64,000 bases of DNA from JADKAV01 sp037045455 (GCA_037045455.1 JBAOIN010000006.1:128495-192494), one strand, 5' to 3'. Numbered from the stretch's first letter, positions 34,157 to 43,716 are shown. Numbers and translations are program-made. The notes: generated by a model from the sequence alone, not told the origin.

Positions 34157-34261
34157 CTGCCGATGCTAACCCGAGACCCGCAACCGGAATGTGTCGCACA
34201 AGGGGATGCGTCATCGGGCGGGCACCGACTACTCTCGACAAACCACAACTGGGAGGTTGCA

Positions 34262-36229
34262 GTGCACAAGACGATGGGCATCGCCCTGGCACTCGGACTC
34301 GTTGGCGCGGCGGTGGCACCGGCCATTGCCGACGACGGCTACGGGCAGACCGGCAAGAGCACGCTGGACGAGACCGTCGTGCGCACCGACACTCCCTGGA
34401 AAGAACTGGTCAAGGGCCCAGGCGAGCCGTACATCGTGCGCACGGACATGGTGAAGGCGAAGGCCAAGCGGGACAAGACGCGCCGGTCGATGTCGTTCTT
34501 CGGCCAACTGACCGACCCGCAGATCGTCGACGAGATGTCGCCGGCCCGGCTGGAACTGGTGGACCCGGTCAGCGGGCCGACCTCGGCGGCGTGGCGACCC
34601 CAGGAGGCGCTAGGCGTGCGGGTCTTCGACGCCACCATCCGCAACATGAACGCCAACAACGTCAGCCGGGTGCCGGACGGCAAAGGCCACAAGGCCAAGC
34701 TCAAGTACGTCATCCTCACCGGGGACATCGCCGACAGCGCCCAGTACAACGAGGTCCGGATGTTCCGGCAGACCCTCGACGGCAAGACCGTGGACCCGTA
34801 TTCCGGCAAGGCGATCACCGCCGCGGCGGCGAAGAACTGCCGGCTCGGCCTGTTCCCCGCCGGTGACGCCGATGTGGCAAAAGCGAATGCAGCGGTGGCC
34901 GCGCGCAAGTACGTCGGTGTGCAGAACTACGAGTACTACAACGCGCCTGCCGACCGGCAGAGCGGCTTCTGGGACCCCAACCTCGGGCAGACCGACAACA
35001 CGTTCGGTTATGGCTACTTCCCGAAGTACCCGAACCTCATGGACGTCGCGCAGACGAAGATGAAGGCCGAGGGCATCAAGGTCCCGTGGTACATCACGCG
35101 CGGCAACCACGACACGCTGGTGCAGGGCAACGTTCCAGCCAGCATGGCGTTGTCGGTTGCCGGTCTGCCGCTGCCGCTGTCCACGATCGCCACCGGATGC
35201 GCCAAGCCGTGGCCGAACGACGGGGTGAACCCGGAGACCTTCAAGGGTCTGCCCGGCGACCAGATCTTCGAGCAACTCACCAAGCCGGCCAACCTCGCCG
35301 GCGTCGTGGGCGCCATGCGCGACGGTGCGGCGGTTCCGCCGGACCCGGATCGCCGTTACGTCTCGAAGGTGGAGTTCAAGAAGTACGTGGGCTCCGGCGA
35401 CAACGAGCACGGCTTCGGCTACGTCAGCAAGAAGCAGCTGAAGGCCTCGAACTCCCAAGCCACGTACTACGGCTTCACCAAGGGCAAGTTCCGCATCATC
35501 ATGCTGGACAGCAACGCCGAGGGCGGCGGGTCGGAAGGCAACATCGACAACCCGCAGTACAAGTGGCTGGCCAAGGAACTCGACAAGTACTCGAGCACCG
35601 AGATCGTCGACGGCAAGGTCAAGCGTGACAACGGCAAGGACAAGCTCATCATCATCTCCTCGCACCACACGCTGGCGACGATGAATAACCCGACCCCGGA
35701 CGAGAAGGCCGGTGCCTGCGACAAGCAGGTGGCCGGGACCGACTGCGACCCGCGCAAGTCGACCCCGCTGCACTTCGGGCTGAAGGGCAAGCAGAACCTC
35801 AAGAAGTTGCTGCTGCGCTACCCGAACGTGGTGGCCTACGTCAACGGGCACACCCACCACAACGCCGTGAACGCCTACAAGCAGCCCAAGTCGTCGAAGT
35901 TCAAGGGTGGCTTCTGGCAGATCAACACCGCCTCCCACGTCGACTGGCCGCAGCAGAGCCGCACCATCCAGCTGTTCGACAACCAGGACGGCACGCTGAG
36001 CATCTTCGGGACCATCCTGGACACGGCAGCCTCGGTGGAGGCGCCGGCCCCGGGAACCGATGCCACCACGATGTCCAACGGGCAGCTCGCCTCGCTCTCC
36101 CGGCTGATCTCGGCCAACGACCCGCAGTGGAAGGTCGTGACCGACGGCGGTGGACCCGGCAAGATCGAGGACCGCAACGTGGAGTTGTTGGTCAAGGACC
36201 CGCGCACGTTGTGGAAGCCCACGAAGTAG
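34262..36229 (+). CDS. secreted calcineurin-like metallophosphoesterase
   Basis: A 655-residue exported phosphoesterase. The signal peptide is VHKTMGIALALGLVGAAVAP, cleaved near AIADDG. The metal-binding blocks appear in order: GQLTDPQIVDE, LTGDIADSAQYNEV, TRGNHDTLVQGN, ISSHHTLATMNN and YVNGHTHHNAV. It resembles the Propionibacterium-type PPA1498 (TIGR03767) family, including FGYGYFPKYPNLMDVAQ. The substrate is unknown. The GTG at 34262 has GGGAGG correctly spaced upstream; a longer open frame from 33875 has no signal. It is a lone plus-strand gene in a minus-strand block. Confidence 0.88.
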   Translation: MHKTMGIALALGLVGAAVAPAIADDGYGQTGKSTLDETVVRTDTPWKELVKGPGEPYIVRTDMVKAKAKRDKTRRSMSFFGQLTDPQIVDEMSPARLELVDPVSGPTSAAWRPQEALGVRVFDATIRNMNANNVSRVPDGKGHKAKLKYVILTGDIADSAQYNEVRMFRQTLDGKTVDPYSGKAITAAAAKNCRLGLFPAGDADVAKANAAVAARKYVGVQNYEYYNAPADRQSGFWDPNLGQTDNTFGYGYFPKYPNLMDVAQTKMKAEGIKVPWYITRGNHDTLVQGNVPASMALSVAGLPLPLSTIATGCAKPWPNDGVNPETFKGLPGDQIFEQLTKPANLAGVVGAMRDGAAVPPDPDRRYVSKVEFKKYVGSGDNEHGFGYVSKKQLKASNSQATYYGFTKGKFRIIMLDSNAEGGGSEGNIDNPQYKWLAKELDKYSSTEIVDGKVKRDNGKDKLIIISSHHTLATMNNPTPDEKAGACDKQVAGTDCDPRKSTPLHFGLKGKQNLKKLLLRYPNVVAYVNGHTHHNAVNAYKQPKSSKFKGGFWQINTASHVDWPQQSRTIQLFDNQDGTLSIFGTILDTAASVEAPAPGTDATTMSNGQLASLSRLISANDPQWKVVTDGGGPGKIEDRNVELLVKDPRTLWKPTK

Positions 36230-36234
36230 TTCTA

Positions 36235-36290
36235 GCCTGCTTGTTCACTTCGCCCTCCGGAGCCTTCGGGCCAGAAGTGAACAAGCGGGC
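36235..36290. terminator. bidirectional hairpin, GTTCACTTC type, copy 2
   Basis: Arms GCCTGCTTGTTCACTTC (36235-36251) and GAAGTGAACAAGCGGGC (36274-36290) pair over 17 bases with one G-U. Inside, GCCC (36252-36255) faces GGGC (36268-36271). It lies between the convergent metallophosphoesterase and rarA stops and shares arms and inner CTTCGGGC with the hairpin at 460-500. Confidence 0.7.
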
Positions 36291-36302
36291 CGGAACGCGC
36301 GG

Positions 36303-37610
36303 TCAGTCCGGCTGCTCGCCGCGGAAGAGCGCCCGCAAGCGCTGGACGGCGGCCGCTGCCCGCGCTTCGGCCCCGCGATCGCTGGGCCGGTAGTACTCCC
36401 GGTCCACGATCGGCGCCTCGACGTAGCGGACCGGGACGAAACCGCCCTCCTCGTGGGGGTAGCGGTAGCCCTTGCCCGCACCCGTGGCGCGCGACGACTT
36501 CAGGCTGGCGTCGCGCAGCATCGCCGGCACCGGACTGATCCGACCGGCCCGGACGTCCTCGAGCGCTTCGTTGATCGCCACGTACGCGGCATTGGACTTG
36601 GGGCTCAGGCACAGGTGGATCACCACATGCCCGAGCGTGATCCGGGCCTCGGGCCACCCCACGAACTGGACCGCCTGCAGACCCGCGATCGCCAACGGCA
36701 GCGCGCTCGGATCAGCCAGACCGATGTCCTCACTGGCCAGGATCACCAGTCGCCGGGCGATGAAGCGAGGGTCCTCACCGCTGTCCACCAGCCGGGCCAG
36801 GTAGTGCAACGCCGCATCCACGTCACTGCCGCGCACGCTCTTGATCAGAGCGCTGGTGATGTCGTAGTGCAGGTCACCTTCCCGGTCGTACCGGTTGGCG
36901 ACGCTGGGGATGATCGACCGCACGGTCGCCGCGGTCACGTGGGGATCCGGCGAGGCGGAAGCCTCCAGCGACGTCAGCGCCCGGCGGGCATCACCGCCGG
37001 CGAACCGCACGATCAGGTCGCGGGCGTCCTCGTCGAGTTGTACCCCGGGCAGGCCATGTGGATGGTCCAAGGCCCGCTGCAGAACCTGCTCGACCTCCTC
37101 GTCGGTCAAGGGCTGCAGTACGAGCAACATCGAGCGCGAGAGTAATGGGCTCACCATGCTGATGCTCGGGTTCTCGGTCGTGGCGGCGATCAGGGTGACC
37201 CAGCCGTGCTCCACGGCGGGCAACAGCACGTCCTGCTGGGTCTTGGAGAAGCGGTGGACCTCGTCGATGAACAGAATCGTTCGCTCGCCGTGAGTGCGGC
37301 CCAGTTCGCGAGCAGTCTCAATGGCGGCCCGCACATCCTTGACACCCGCACTGACCGCAGCCAACGCCACAAACCGTCGTCCCGAAACCTCGGCAGCCAG
37401 CCGCGCCAGCGTGGTCTTCCCCGTGCCCGGCGGCCCCCACAGGATCACACTGGTCGTCGCGTCGGGATCGCTGAGCAGAGCCCGCAGGGGACTGGACTCC
37501 CCCAGCAAGTGGGACTGCCCGATGACCTCCTCGACGCTGGCTGGCCGCACCCGCGCGGCCAACGGCTCCGCTGGTGCTTGGGAGTCGAAGAGGTCAGGAC
37601 TCGGGTTCAA
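36303..37610 (-). CDS. rarA: replication-associated recombination protein A (RarA/MgsA)
   Basis: About 435 residues of an AAA+ ATPase that acts at stalled forks. Motifs are IGQSHLLGESSPLR, Walker A ILWGPPGTGKTTLARL, Walker B TILFIDEVHRFSKTQQD and sensor 1 LIAATTENPS. The C-terminal region has YDREGDLHYDITSALIKSVRGS, RLVILASEDIGLADPSAL, PKSNAAYVAINEA and GYRYPHEEGGFVPV, all MgsA-type. The likely start is TTG at 37610 inside the end of aspS; an ATG at 37682 is the alternative. The residues before LNPSPDLFDS are not family-like. Confidence 0.93.
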   Translation of the reverse strand: MNPSPDLFDSQAPAEPLAARVRPASVEEVIGQSHLLGESSPLRALLSDPDATTSVILWGPPGTGKTTLARLAAEVSGRRFVALAAVSAGVKDVRAAIETARELGRTHGERTILFIDEVHRFSKTQQDVLLPAVEHGWVTLIAATTENPSISMVSPLLSRSMLLVLQPLTDEEVEQVLQRALDHPHGLPGVQLDEDARDLIVRFAGGDARRALTSLEASASPDPHVTAATVRSIIPSVANRYDREGDLHYDITSALIKSVRGSDVDAALHYLARLVDSGEDPRFIARRLVILASEDIGLADPSALPLAIAGLQAVQFVGWPEARITLGHVVIHLCLSPKSNAAYVAINEALEDVRAGRISPVPAMLRDASLKSSRATGAGKGYRYPHEEGGFVPVRYVEAPIVDREYYRPSDRGAEARAAAAVQRLRALFRGEQPD

Positions 37611-39327
37611 AGTCCACGCCCGCCTCGGCCCGCTGCTCAGCGGTGATCGGGGTCGGTGCTCCGGTGAGCGGATCCTGCCCACCGCCGGTCTTCGGGAAAG
37701 CGATCACGTCGCGCAGCGAGGACGCGCCGGCCAGCAGCATGCAGATCCGGTCCCAGCCGAACGCGATCCCGCCGTGTGGCGGCGGGCCGTACTTGAATGC
37801 CTCCAGCAGGAAGCCGAACTTCTCCTGCGCCTCCTGCTCATCGATACCGAGCACGCCGAACGCCCGCTGCTGCACGTCCTGCTGGTGGATACGGATCGAG
37901 CCACCGCCGATCTCGTTGCCGTTGCAGACCAGGTCGTACGCCCACGCCAGAGCACTGCCCGGGTCCGTGTCGAACGTGGCCACCGAGTCGCTGTTGGGTG
38001 AGGTGAACGGGTGGTGCACGGCCGTCCAGCCCGTGGTCCCGTCATCGAGGTCGATCTCCTCGAACATGGGCGCGTCGATGATCCACACGAACGACCACTG
38101 GGATTCATCGATCAGCCCCAGCCGGGAAGCGATCTCGTCGCGGGTGGCCGCCAGCAGGGCGCGGGCATCGGACGGCTTGCCAGCGGCGAAGAAGATGCAG
38201 TCGCCAGGGTTCGCTCCCACCTTCGCCACAAGGCCATCGCGCTCGGCGTCACTGATGTTCTTGGCCACTGGACCACCGAGCGTGCCGTCCTCCGCGACGG
38301 TCACATAGGCCAGACCCTTCGCGCCGCGCTGCTTGGCCCACTCCTGCCAGGCGTCGAACGCGCGCCGGGCCTGACTGCCGCCACCGGGCATCACGATCGC
38401 CCCTACGTAGGGCGCCTGGAACACCCGGAACGGCGTCTGGCTGAAGTAGTCGGTGAGCTCGGTGAGCTCGAGGTCGAAGCGCAAGTCCGGCTTGTCCGAC
38501 CCGTAGCGGCGCATCGCTTCCCGATACGTCATCCGCGGGATGTCGGCGATCTCGTACCCGAGGATGCCCGACCACAGCGCGCGCACGACGGCCTCGCCGA
38601 CCTCCATCACGTCGTCCTGCTCGACGAAGCTCATCTCGATGTCGAGCTGGGTGAACTCAGGCTGCCGGTCGGCCCGGAAGTCCTCGTCCCTATAGCAACG
38701 GGCGATCTGGAAGTAGCGCTCCATGCCCGCCACCATCAGCAGCTGTTTGAACAGCTGCGGCGATTGCGGCAGGGCGTACCAGTGCCCGGGCTGCAGGCGC
38801 ACGGGGACCAGGAAGTCGCGGGCGCCCTCCGGCGTGGACCGGGTCAGCGTCGGGGTCTCGATCTCGACGAAGTCCCGTTCCAGCAACACGTCGCGGGCTA
38901 GCTGGTTGACCTTCGATCGCATCCGTAGTGCCTGCGCCTGCTGCGGCCGGCGCAGGTCGAGATAGCGGTGCCGCAGCCGGGCGTCCTCGCCGACCTCGAC
39001 GTGCTCGTCGATCGGGAACGGCAGCGGGGCCGCAGCGGACAGCACCTCGACGTCGGAGGCCACGACCTCGATCTCGCCCGTGGGCAGTTCGGAGTTCTCG
39101 TTGCCTTCCGGCCGCGTGCGCACAGTTCCCGTGACGCGGATGCAGTACTCGTTGCGCAACCCATGAGCTGCCTCGTCGCGCACGACTACCTGCACAACCC
39201 CGGAGGCGTCCCGCAGATCGAGGAACGCCACCCCGCCGTGGTCGCGCCGGCGTCCGACCCAACCGGCCAGGGTCACCTCCCGCTCGGCGTCGGAGCCCCG
39301 CAAGGTGCCTGCAGGTGTGCGCTTCAC
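37594..39327 (-). CDS. aspS: aspartyl-tRNA synthetase (probably non-discriminating)
   Basis: A 577-residue class IIb synthetase. It starts with GTG 39327 overlapping the hisS stop. An OB-fold anticodon-binding domain (VTLAGWVGRRRDHGGVAFLD) leads the protein. The catalytic core has motif 2 (FQIARCYRDEDFRADRQPEF), the bacterial insertion domain, and motif 3 in GIAFGWDRICMLLAG. Actinobacterial AspRS enzymes often charge both tRNA-Asp and tRNA-Asn when gatCAB is present; that cannot be checked here. Confidence 0.96.
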   Translation of the reverse strand: MKRTPAGTLRGSDAEREVTLAGWVGRRRDHGGVAFLDLRDASGVVQVVVRDEAAHGLRNEYCIRVTGTVRTRPEGNENSELPTGEIEVVASDVEVLSAAAPLPFPIDEHVEVGEDARLRHRYLDLRRPQQAQALRMRSKVNQLARDVLLERDFVEIETPTLTRSTPEGARDFLVPVRLQPGHWYALPQSPQLFKQLLMVAGMERYFQIARCYRDEDFRADRQPEFTQLDIEMSFVEQDDVMEVGEAVVRALWSGILGYEIADIPRMTYREAMRRYGSDKPDLRFDLELTELTDYFSQTPFRVFQAPYVGAIVMPGGGSQARRAFDAWQEWAKQRGAKGLAYVTVAEDGTLGGPVAKNISDAERDGLVAKVGANPGDCIFFAAGKPSDARALLAATRDEIASRLGLIDESQWSFVWIIDAPMFEEIDLDDGTTGWTAVHHPFTSPNSDSVATFDTDPGSALAWAYDLVCNGNEIGGGSIRIHQQDVQQRAFGVLGIDEQEAQEKFGFLLEAFKYGPPPHGGIAFGWDRICMLLAGASSLRDVIAFPKTGGGQDPLTGAPTPITAEQRAEAGVDFEPES

Positions 39328-40592
39328 ATCGTCTCCCTCTGGGTCAGGATCTCCCCGACCACCTCGTGCACTGGTATCGCCGACTGCGCTCCGGTCTGCA
39401 GATCCTTCATCTGGACCACACCGTCGGCCAGTTCCTTCTCTCCCACGATGATGGCCCACCGGGCGCCGGACTTGTCCGCATGTTTCATGGCGCCCTTGAG
39501 CCCGCGACCGCCGTAGGCGATGTCCACGGGGATTCCGTCGGCGCGGAACTTCCCAGCTAGCACCACGGCATGATCCCGGGCAGCCTCGCCCAGCGGCACC
39601 ACGTAGACCTCGATCGGCCTCGCTTGAGCAGGATGCAGCCCTTCCGCCTGACAAGCCAGCAGCGTCCGGTCGGTGCCCAGCCCAAACCCGATGCCGCTCA
39701 TGTCCGGACCGCCGAGCGACTCCATCAGCCCGTCGTAGCGGCCGCCGCCGCCGATCCCCGATTGGGCACCGAGCGCCGGGTGGTCGAACTCGAACGTGGT
39801 GCGCGTGTAATAGTCCAGACCCCGCACCAGACGCGGGTTGAGCGTGAACCGCACCCCGAGCCCAGTCAGCGCGTGCTGGACGCGCGTGAAGTGCTCACGG
39901 CAGGCGTCACAGAGGTGGTCCGGCGGAAGCGGTGCGTCGGCGAGCAGCGCCTGCACATCGGGCCGCTTGTCGTCGAGCACCCGCAGCGGGTTGAGCTCGG
40001 CGCGCTGCTGCGTCGCTTCGTCCAAGGGCAGTCCGGCCAGGAACTCCTGCAGCGCAGCGCGGTAAGCCGGCCGGCACTCCCGGCAGCCGATGCTGGACAG
40101 GTACAGGCGGTAGCCGCGCAGTCCGAGCCGGCGGTAGCCCTCGTCAGCGATCGCGATGACTTCGGCGTCCAGCAGCGGGTCGTCCACGCCGATCGCCTCG
40201 ACCCCGACCTGCTGCAGTTGCCGGTAGCGGCCCTGCTGCGGACGCTCGGCGCGGAAGAAGGGCCCGGCGTACCAAAGCTTCACCGGCAGCGCACCGCGGT
40301 GCAGACCGTGCTGCAACACCGATCGCATCACGCCGGCGGTGCCTTCCGGACGCAGCGAGATGGACCGGTCGCCGCGGTCGGTGAACGTGTACATCTCTTT
40401 GCTCACCACGTCCGTGCTCTCACCGACGCCGCGCACGAAAACTGCAGTGTCCTCGAACACGGGGAGTTCGATGTAGCCGTAACCGGCCAGTTCCGCCGCA
40501 CGGCCCAGTGTGTTGCGCACGGCGAGGAAGTCGGCGCTGACCGGCGGCAGATACTCCGGCACTCCCCGCGGGGCCTGCAATGAGTTGCTCAC
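39324..40592 (-). CDS. hisS: histidyl-tRNA synthetase
   Basis: A 422-residue class IIa synthetase. Motif 1 region is GYGYIELPVFEDTAVFVRG, motif 2 is LPVKLWYAGPFFRAERPQQG, the histidine-A motif is LVRGLDYYTRTTFE, and motif 3 is SGIGFGLGTDRTLLAC. The C-terminal anticodon domain begins about residue 325. The start is GTG overlapping the MBL-hydrolase stop as GTGA. Confidence 0.96.
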   Translation of the reverse strand: MSNSLQAPRGVPEYLPPVSADFLAVRNTLGRAAELAGYGYIELPVFEDTAVFVRGVGESTDVVSKEMYTFTDRGDRSISLRPEGTAGVMRSVLQHGLHRGALPVKLWYAGPFFRAERPQQGRYRQLQQVGVEAIGVDDPLLDAEVIAIADEGYRRLGLRGYRLYLSSIGCRECRPAYRAALQEFLAGLPLDEATQQRAELNPLRVLDDKRPDVQALLADAPLPPDHLCDACREHFTRVQHALTGLGVRFTLNPRLVRGLDYYTRTTFEFDHPALGAQSGIGGGGRYDGLMESLGGPDMSGIGFGLGTDRTLLACQAEGLHPAQARPIEVYVVPLGEAARDHAVVLAGKFRADGIPVDIAYGGRGLKGAMKHADKSGARWAIIVGEKELADGVVQMKDLQTGAQSAIPVHEVVGEILTQRETM

Positions 40593-41287
40593 AGGCCACG
40601 TCCCGGAGCGGGCGTCCCGGTCAGGAACGGGTTGGTCGCCAGTTCCTGCCCGATCGTGGTCTGCGGTCCGTGGCCAGGCAGAACCACCATCTCCGGCGGC
40701 GCCGGAAGCACGACGGCGGCCAGGGATTGGGTCATCTGCGCCATGTCCCCGCCTGGTAGGTCCGTGCGCCCGATCGAACCGGCGAACAGCAGGTCACCGG
40801 AGTACATGATCGGCGGAATGTCGCCGCTCTCGTCGGTCACGAACACCGTCGAGCCAGGCGTGTGCCCCGGGGCGTGCCGGACCGTGAACTGCAGGCCGGC
40901 CAGGTTCAGGACGCCGCCGTCCTCGAGCAACCGCACGTCATCGGGTTCCGTGAACTGCATCCGCCCGCCTGTCATCTGCGCGAACATGGCTTCAGTGTCC
41001 CGGCCCATGCCGGCCAGCGGGTTGGCCAGCAACGCCCGGTCGTCAGGGTGAATGTAGGCCGGCACGTCGCGCGCTTCGCACACAGGTGTCACCGACCACA
41101 TGTGATCGAGATGCCCGTGGGTCACCATGACCGCCACGGGGAGCAGGTTGTGTTCGCGGACCACCTCGTCGACCCCGGCCATCGCGTCCTTGCCCGGGTC
41201 GATCACCACGCATTCGGAACCGCCCGCAGGCGCGACGACATAGCAGTTCGTCCCCCATGGCCCGGCGGGGAATCCGGCGATCAGCAC
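40589..41287 (-). CDS. metallo-beta-lactamase-fold hydrolase (glyoxalase II-like)
   Basis: A 232-residue MBL-fold protein with the dinuclear-metal motif THGHLDHMWSVTP, a distal His in RHAPGHTPGSTVF, the bridging Asp in YSGDLLFAGSIGRTD and the last His in VVLPGHGPQTTIG. It occupies the place of M. tuberculosis Rv2581c, annotated as a glyoxalase II. Hydrolysis of a thioester such as S-lactoyl-thiol is possible, but the substrate is not certain from sequence. Confidence 0.88.
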   Translation of the reverse strand: MLIAGFPAGPWGTNCYVVAPAGGSECVVIDPGKDAMAGVDEVVREHNLLPVAVMVTHGHLDHMWSVTPVCEARDVPAYIHPDDRALLANPLAGMGRDTEAMFAQMTGGRMQFTEPDDVRLLEDGGVLNLAGLQFTVRHAPGHTPGSTVFVTDESGDIPPIMYSGDLLFAGSIGRTDLPGGDMAQMTQSLAAVVLPAPPEMVVLPGHGPQTTIGQELATNPFLTGTPAPGRGL

Positions 41288-41618
41288 CCGTCAAGGGTAT
41301 CGGGGGGCAGTCCTGCGATCAGACCCAGCGCTTGGCGAGGGCATCACCACTGCCGAGTGGGTCCCCACGCTCGCCGTCCGCCAGAAGACCGGAACTGCGC
41401 AAGGCCCCATCTCGCAGATATCACTTTCTGCGGGTTTGGTCGCATGTGGGTCGCGGCACCTGGGCTATCACCGCGGACAGCCGCGTTTGCCGAGCGCTCG
41501 GCGGCATTCTCGGGTGGGGCACCGATGCGCAAGTGGCGCCCGCAACGCAGCACTCGTATCGGGTCGCGCTGGCGGGCGGTCCCCCACGTAAACTCGGCTG
41601 AGGACGAAGGGGAATCAC
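41288..41618. other. 331-bp divergent intergenic region without a gene
   Basis: This lies between the divergent MBL-hydrolase and cyclophilin genes and should hold both promoters. I see a clear GAAGGGGA ribosome-binding site just before the cyclophilin GTG, but no convincing minus-35/minus-10 pair, no RNA gene and no strong hairpin. An open plus-strand frame across it has no recognisable protein character. Confidence 0.5.
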
Positions 41619-42440
41619 GTGGCAACCGAGAAGCGGCGCAAGCAACTGGCGCACGCCAAGGCGCAGCGACAGGCCGAGCGCCGGGCGGAGCGTGCCCGCC
41701 GCGCCCGCCGTAACCGCTTGATCGGCTTGCTCGCTGCCGCGGCGGTCGTCGTGGGTGCGATCGTCTGGGCGTCCTGGCCGCAGCCGGACGTGACGCCTGC
41801 TGCCGAAGAGGCCCTGCCCAGCGAGGACGTGAGCGCGCCCGCCACCCCCGGCCCCGTGGCAACACCAGCCGGGGTGAAGTGCACTGAGCCCGGCGACGCC
41901 CGCAAAGACAGCCGCACCTGGAAGAAGGCTGCCGACCAGAACCTCAGCGGGCAAGTCACTTGGGTCCTTAACACCAACTGCGGACGCATCACGATCGACC
42001 TTGACGCGGACAAGGCACCGAAGAACGTCAACGCCATCGCGTTCCTCACCGATGAGGGCTACTACACGGGCAACTACTGCCATCGCCTGACGACCGCCGG
42101 CATCTTCGTCGTGCAGTGCGGTTCAGCCGGGTCGGATGGGACCGGTGATGTCGGCTTCACGCTGCCTGACGAGAACCTGCCTGGCAAGGGTGACAACAAC
42201 TACCCGGCCGGGACCGTCGCGATGGCCAATCGGGGCGCAGGCACGGCAAACAGCCAGTTCTTCCTGGTCTACAAGGACTCCACGCTGCCTCCGAACTACA
42301 CCATGGTCGGCACCATCAGCAAGGGCCTGGACGTGGTTAAGTACGTTGCAGCCGCCGGAGTTCAGGGGGGATCATCGGATGCGACCGACGGCACCCCCGC
42401 CCAGACTCTGCTCATCAAGACCGCCCAAATCGAGAAGTAG
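41619..42440 (+). CDS. membrane-anchored cyclophilin-type peptidyl-prolyl isomerase
   Basis: A 273-residue protein. The first 33 residues are very basic (MATEKRRKQLAHAKAQRQAE), then one membrane helix (LIGLLAAAAVVVGAIVWA) and a Pro/Ala linker. The cyclophilin domain has GRITIDLDADKAPKNVNAIAF, YYTGNYCHRLTTAGIFVVQC, AGTVAMANRGAGTANSQFF and YTMVGTISKGLDVV. The usual catalytic FHR is NYCHR here. It catalyses proline cis-trans isomerisation outside the membrane. It matches the gene next to relA in M. tuberculosis (Rv2582, ppiB). Confidence 0.92.
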   Translation: MATEKRRKQLAHAKAQRQAERRAERARRARRNRLIGLLAAAAVVVGAIVWASWPQPDVTPAAEEALPSEDVSAPATPGPVATPAGVKCTEPGDARKDSRTWKKAADQNLSGQVTWVLNTNCGRITIDLDADKAPKNVNAIAFLTDEGYYTGNYCHRLTTAGIFVVQCGSAGSDGTGDVGFTLPDENLPGKGDNNYPAGTVAMANRGAGTANSQFFLVYKDSTLPPNYTMVGTISKGLDVVKYVAAAGVQGGSSDATDGTPAQTLLIKTAQIEK

Positions 42441-42446
42441 GACACG

Positions 42447-43712
42447 ATGACCGAACAGACCTCCACCCACGGCCCGGCCCCGGCCGAGTCCTTCGGACGG
42501 GTCGGCGACGACGGCACGGTCTTCTTGCGCCTGCCGGACGGCAGCGAGCGGCCGGTCGGGCAGTTCACGGCGGGTACCCATGAAGAGGCCCTGCAGTACT
42601 ACGCGACGAAGTACCAGGACCTGACCTCCTCCCTGGAACTGACGGCGACCCGGCTGGCGGACAACAAGTGCTCGCCGCGGGATGCACTCTCGGTGGCCGG
42701 CAAGGCCCGGCAAGCACTCGAGGAGCCGGCGTTCGTCGGCGACATCTCGCTGCTCATGGCCCGGATCGGGCAGCTCGAGGTATTGGCGCATATCCGCCAG
42801 CAGATTCTGGATGAGGAACGCAAGGTCGCCCGCGAGCAGGCACAGCAGGCGCGCGAGGCGATTGTCACCGAAGCCGAGACCCTGGCGACGGCGACCTCGT
42901 GGAAGCAGACCGGTGAGAAGTTCCGGGAGCTCGTTGAGCAGTGGAAGACGCTGCCCAAGCCGACCGCCGAGCAACGCGAGCAGACCGATGCGCTGTGGGA
43001 GCGGTTCCGCACCGCCCGGCGCACGTTCGACAAGGCCCGCAAGGTTGCCCGCGAGGAGCAGGATAAGAAGCGCGCCGCGGCGATCGAGGCCAAGGAAGCG
43101 CTGATCGCCAAGGCCGAGGAGTTGCAGGAGTCCACGGACTGGGGCACCACGGCCGCCGCCTTCCGCGAGCTCATGGAGCAATGGAAGAAGGCCGGGTTCG
43201 CGGGCAAGAAGGACGACGACGCGCTGTGGCAGCGGTTCCGCGCGCCCCAGGAGAAGTTCTTCAACGCCCGCAAGGAGACGTTCAATAGTCGCGACAACGA
43301 GCAGAAGTCCAACCTGGCGGCCAAGCGGGACCTGCTGACCAAGGCCGAAGCGCTGCTGCCGGTCAAGGACGCGAAGACCGCACGGCGGGCGTTCCGGGAC
43401 ATCCAGGGCGAGTGGAATTCGGTCGGGCATGTGCCGCGTGCGGACAAGCCGAAACTGGACCGGCGGCTGCGGGCAGTGGACGACGCCATCCGGGAGTCCG
43501 AGCAGGCGGCCTGGCGGCGCAGCAACCCGGAGATCCGGGACCGCGCGCAGGGTCTGGTCGATGCCTACCGGGCGTCGGTCCAGAAACTCGAGGCCCAGCT
43601 GGCGAAGGCCCAGGAGTCGGGGGACGAAGGGGCCGTGGCGTCGACCCAGGCGACGCTGGACCAGCAGCGGTTGCTGCTGCAGTCGGCGGAACAGAGCCTC
43701 TCGACGCTGTAG
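42447..43712 (+). CDS. DUF349-repeat coiled-coil protein
   Basis: A 421-residue soluble protein. After an N-terminal region with FGRVGDDGTVFLRLPDGSER come at least three DUF349 repeats. They are seen as SWKQTGEKFRELVEQWKTLP, DWGTTAAAFRELMEQWKKAG and a degenerate TARRAFRDIQGEWNSVGHVP, each followed by a helix rich in Arg/Phe (LWERFRTARRTFDK and LWQRFRAPQEKFFN). The end is a coiled coil rich in Gln and Leu. The biochemical role of DUF349 is not established. It starts six bases after the cyclophilin gene, so the two form an operon. Confidence 0.88.
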   Translation: MTEQTSTHGPAPAESFGRVGDDGTVFLRLPDGSERPVGQFTAGTHEEALQYYATKYQDLTSSLELTATRLADNKCSPRDALSVAGKARQALEEPAFVGDISLLMARIGQLEVLAHIRQQILDEERKVAREQAQQAREAIVTEAETLATATSWKQTGEKFRELVEQWKTLPKPTAEQREQTDALWERFRTARRTFDKARKVAREEQDKKRAAAIEAKEALIAKAEELQESTDWGTTAAAFRELMEQWKKAGFAGKKDDDALWQRFRAPQEKFFNARKETFNSRDNEQKSNLAAKRDLLTKAEALLPVKDAKTARRAFRDIQGEWNSVGHVPRADKPKLDRRLRAVDDAIRESEQAAWRRSNPEIRDRAQGLVDAYRASVQKLEAQLAKAQESGDEGAVASTQATLDQQRLLLQSAEQSLSTL

Positions 43713-43716
43713 CCCG

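Noticed and set aside
41257..41601. 114-codon plus-strand frame in the gap before the cyclophilin gene
   Set aside because: It lacks a ribosome-binding site and any recognisable fold or conserved segment, and it overlaps the start of the opposite-strand hydrolase.
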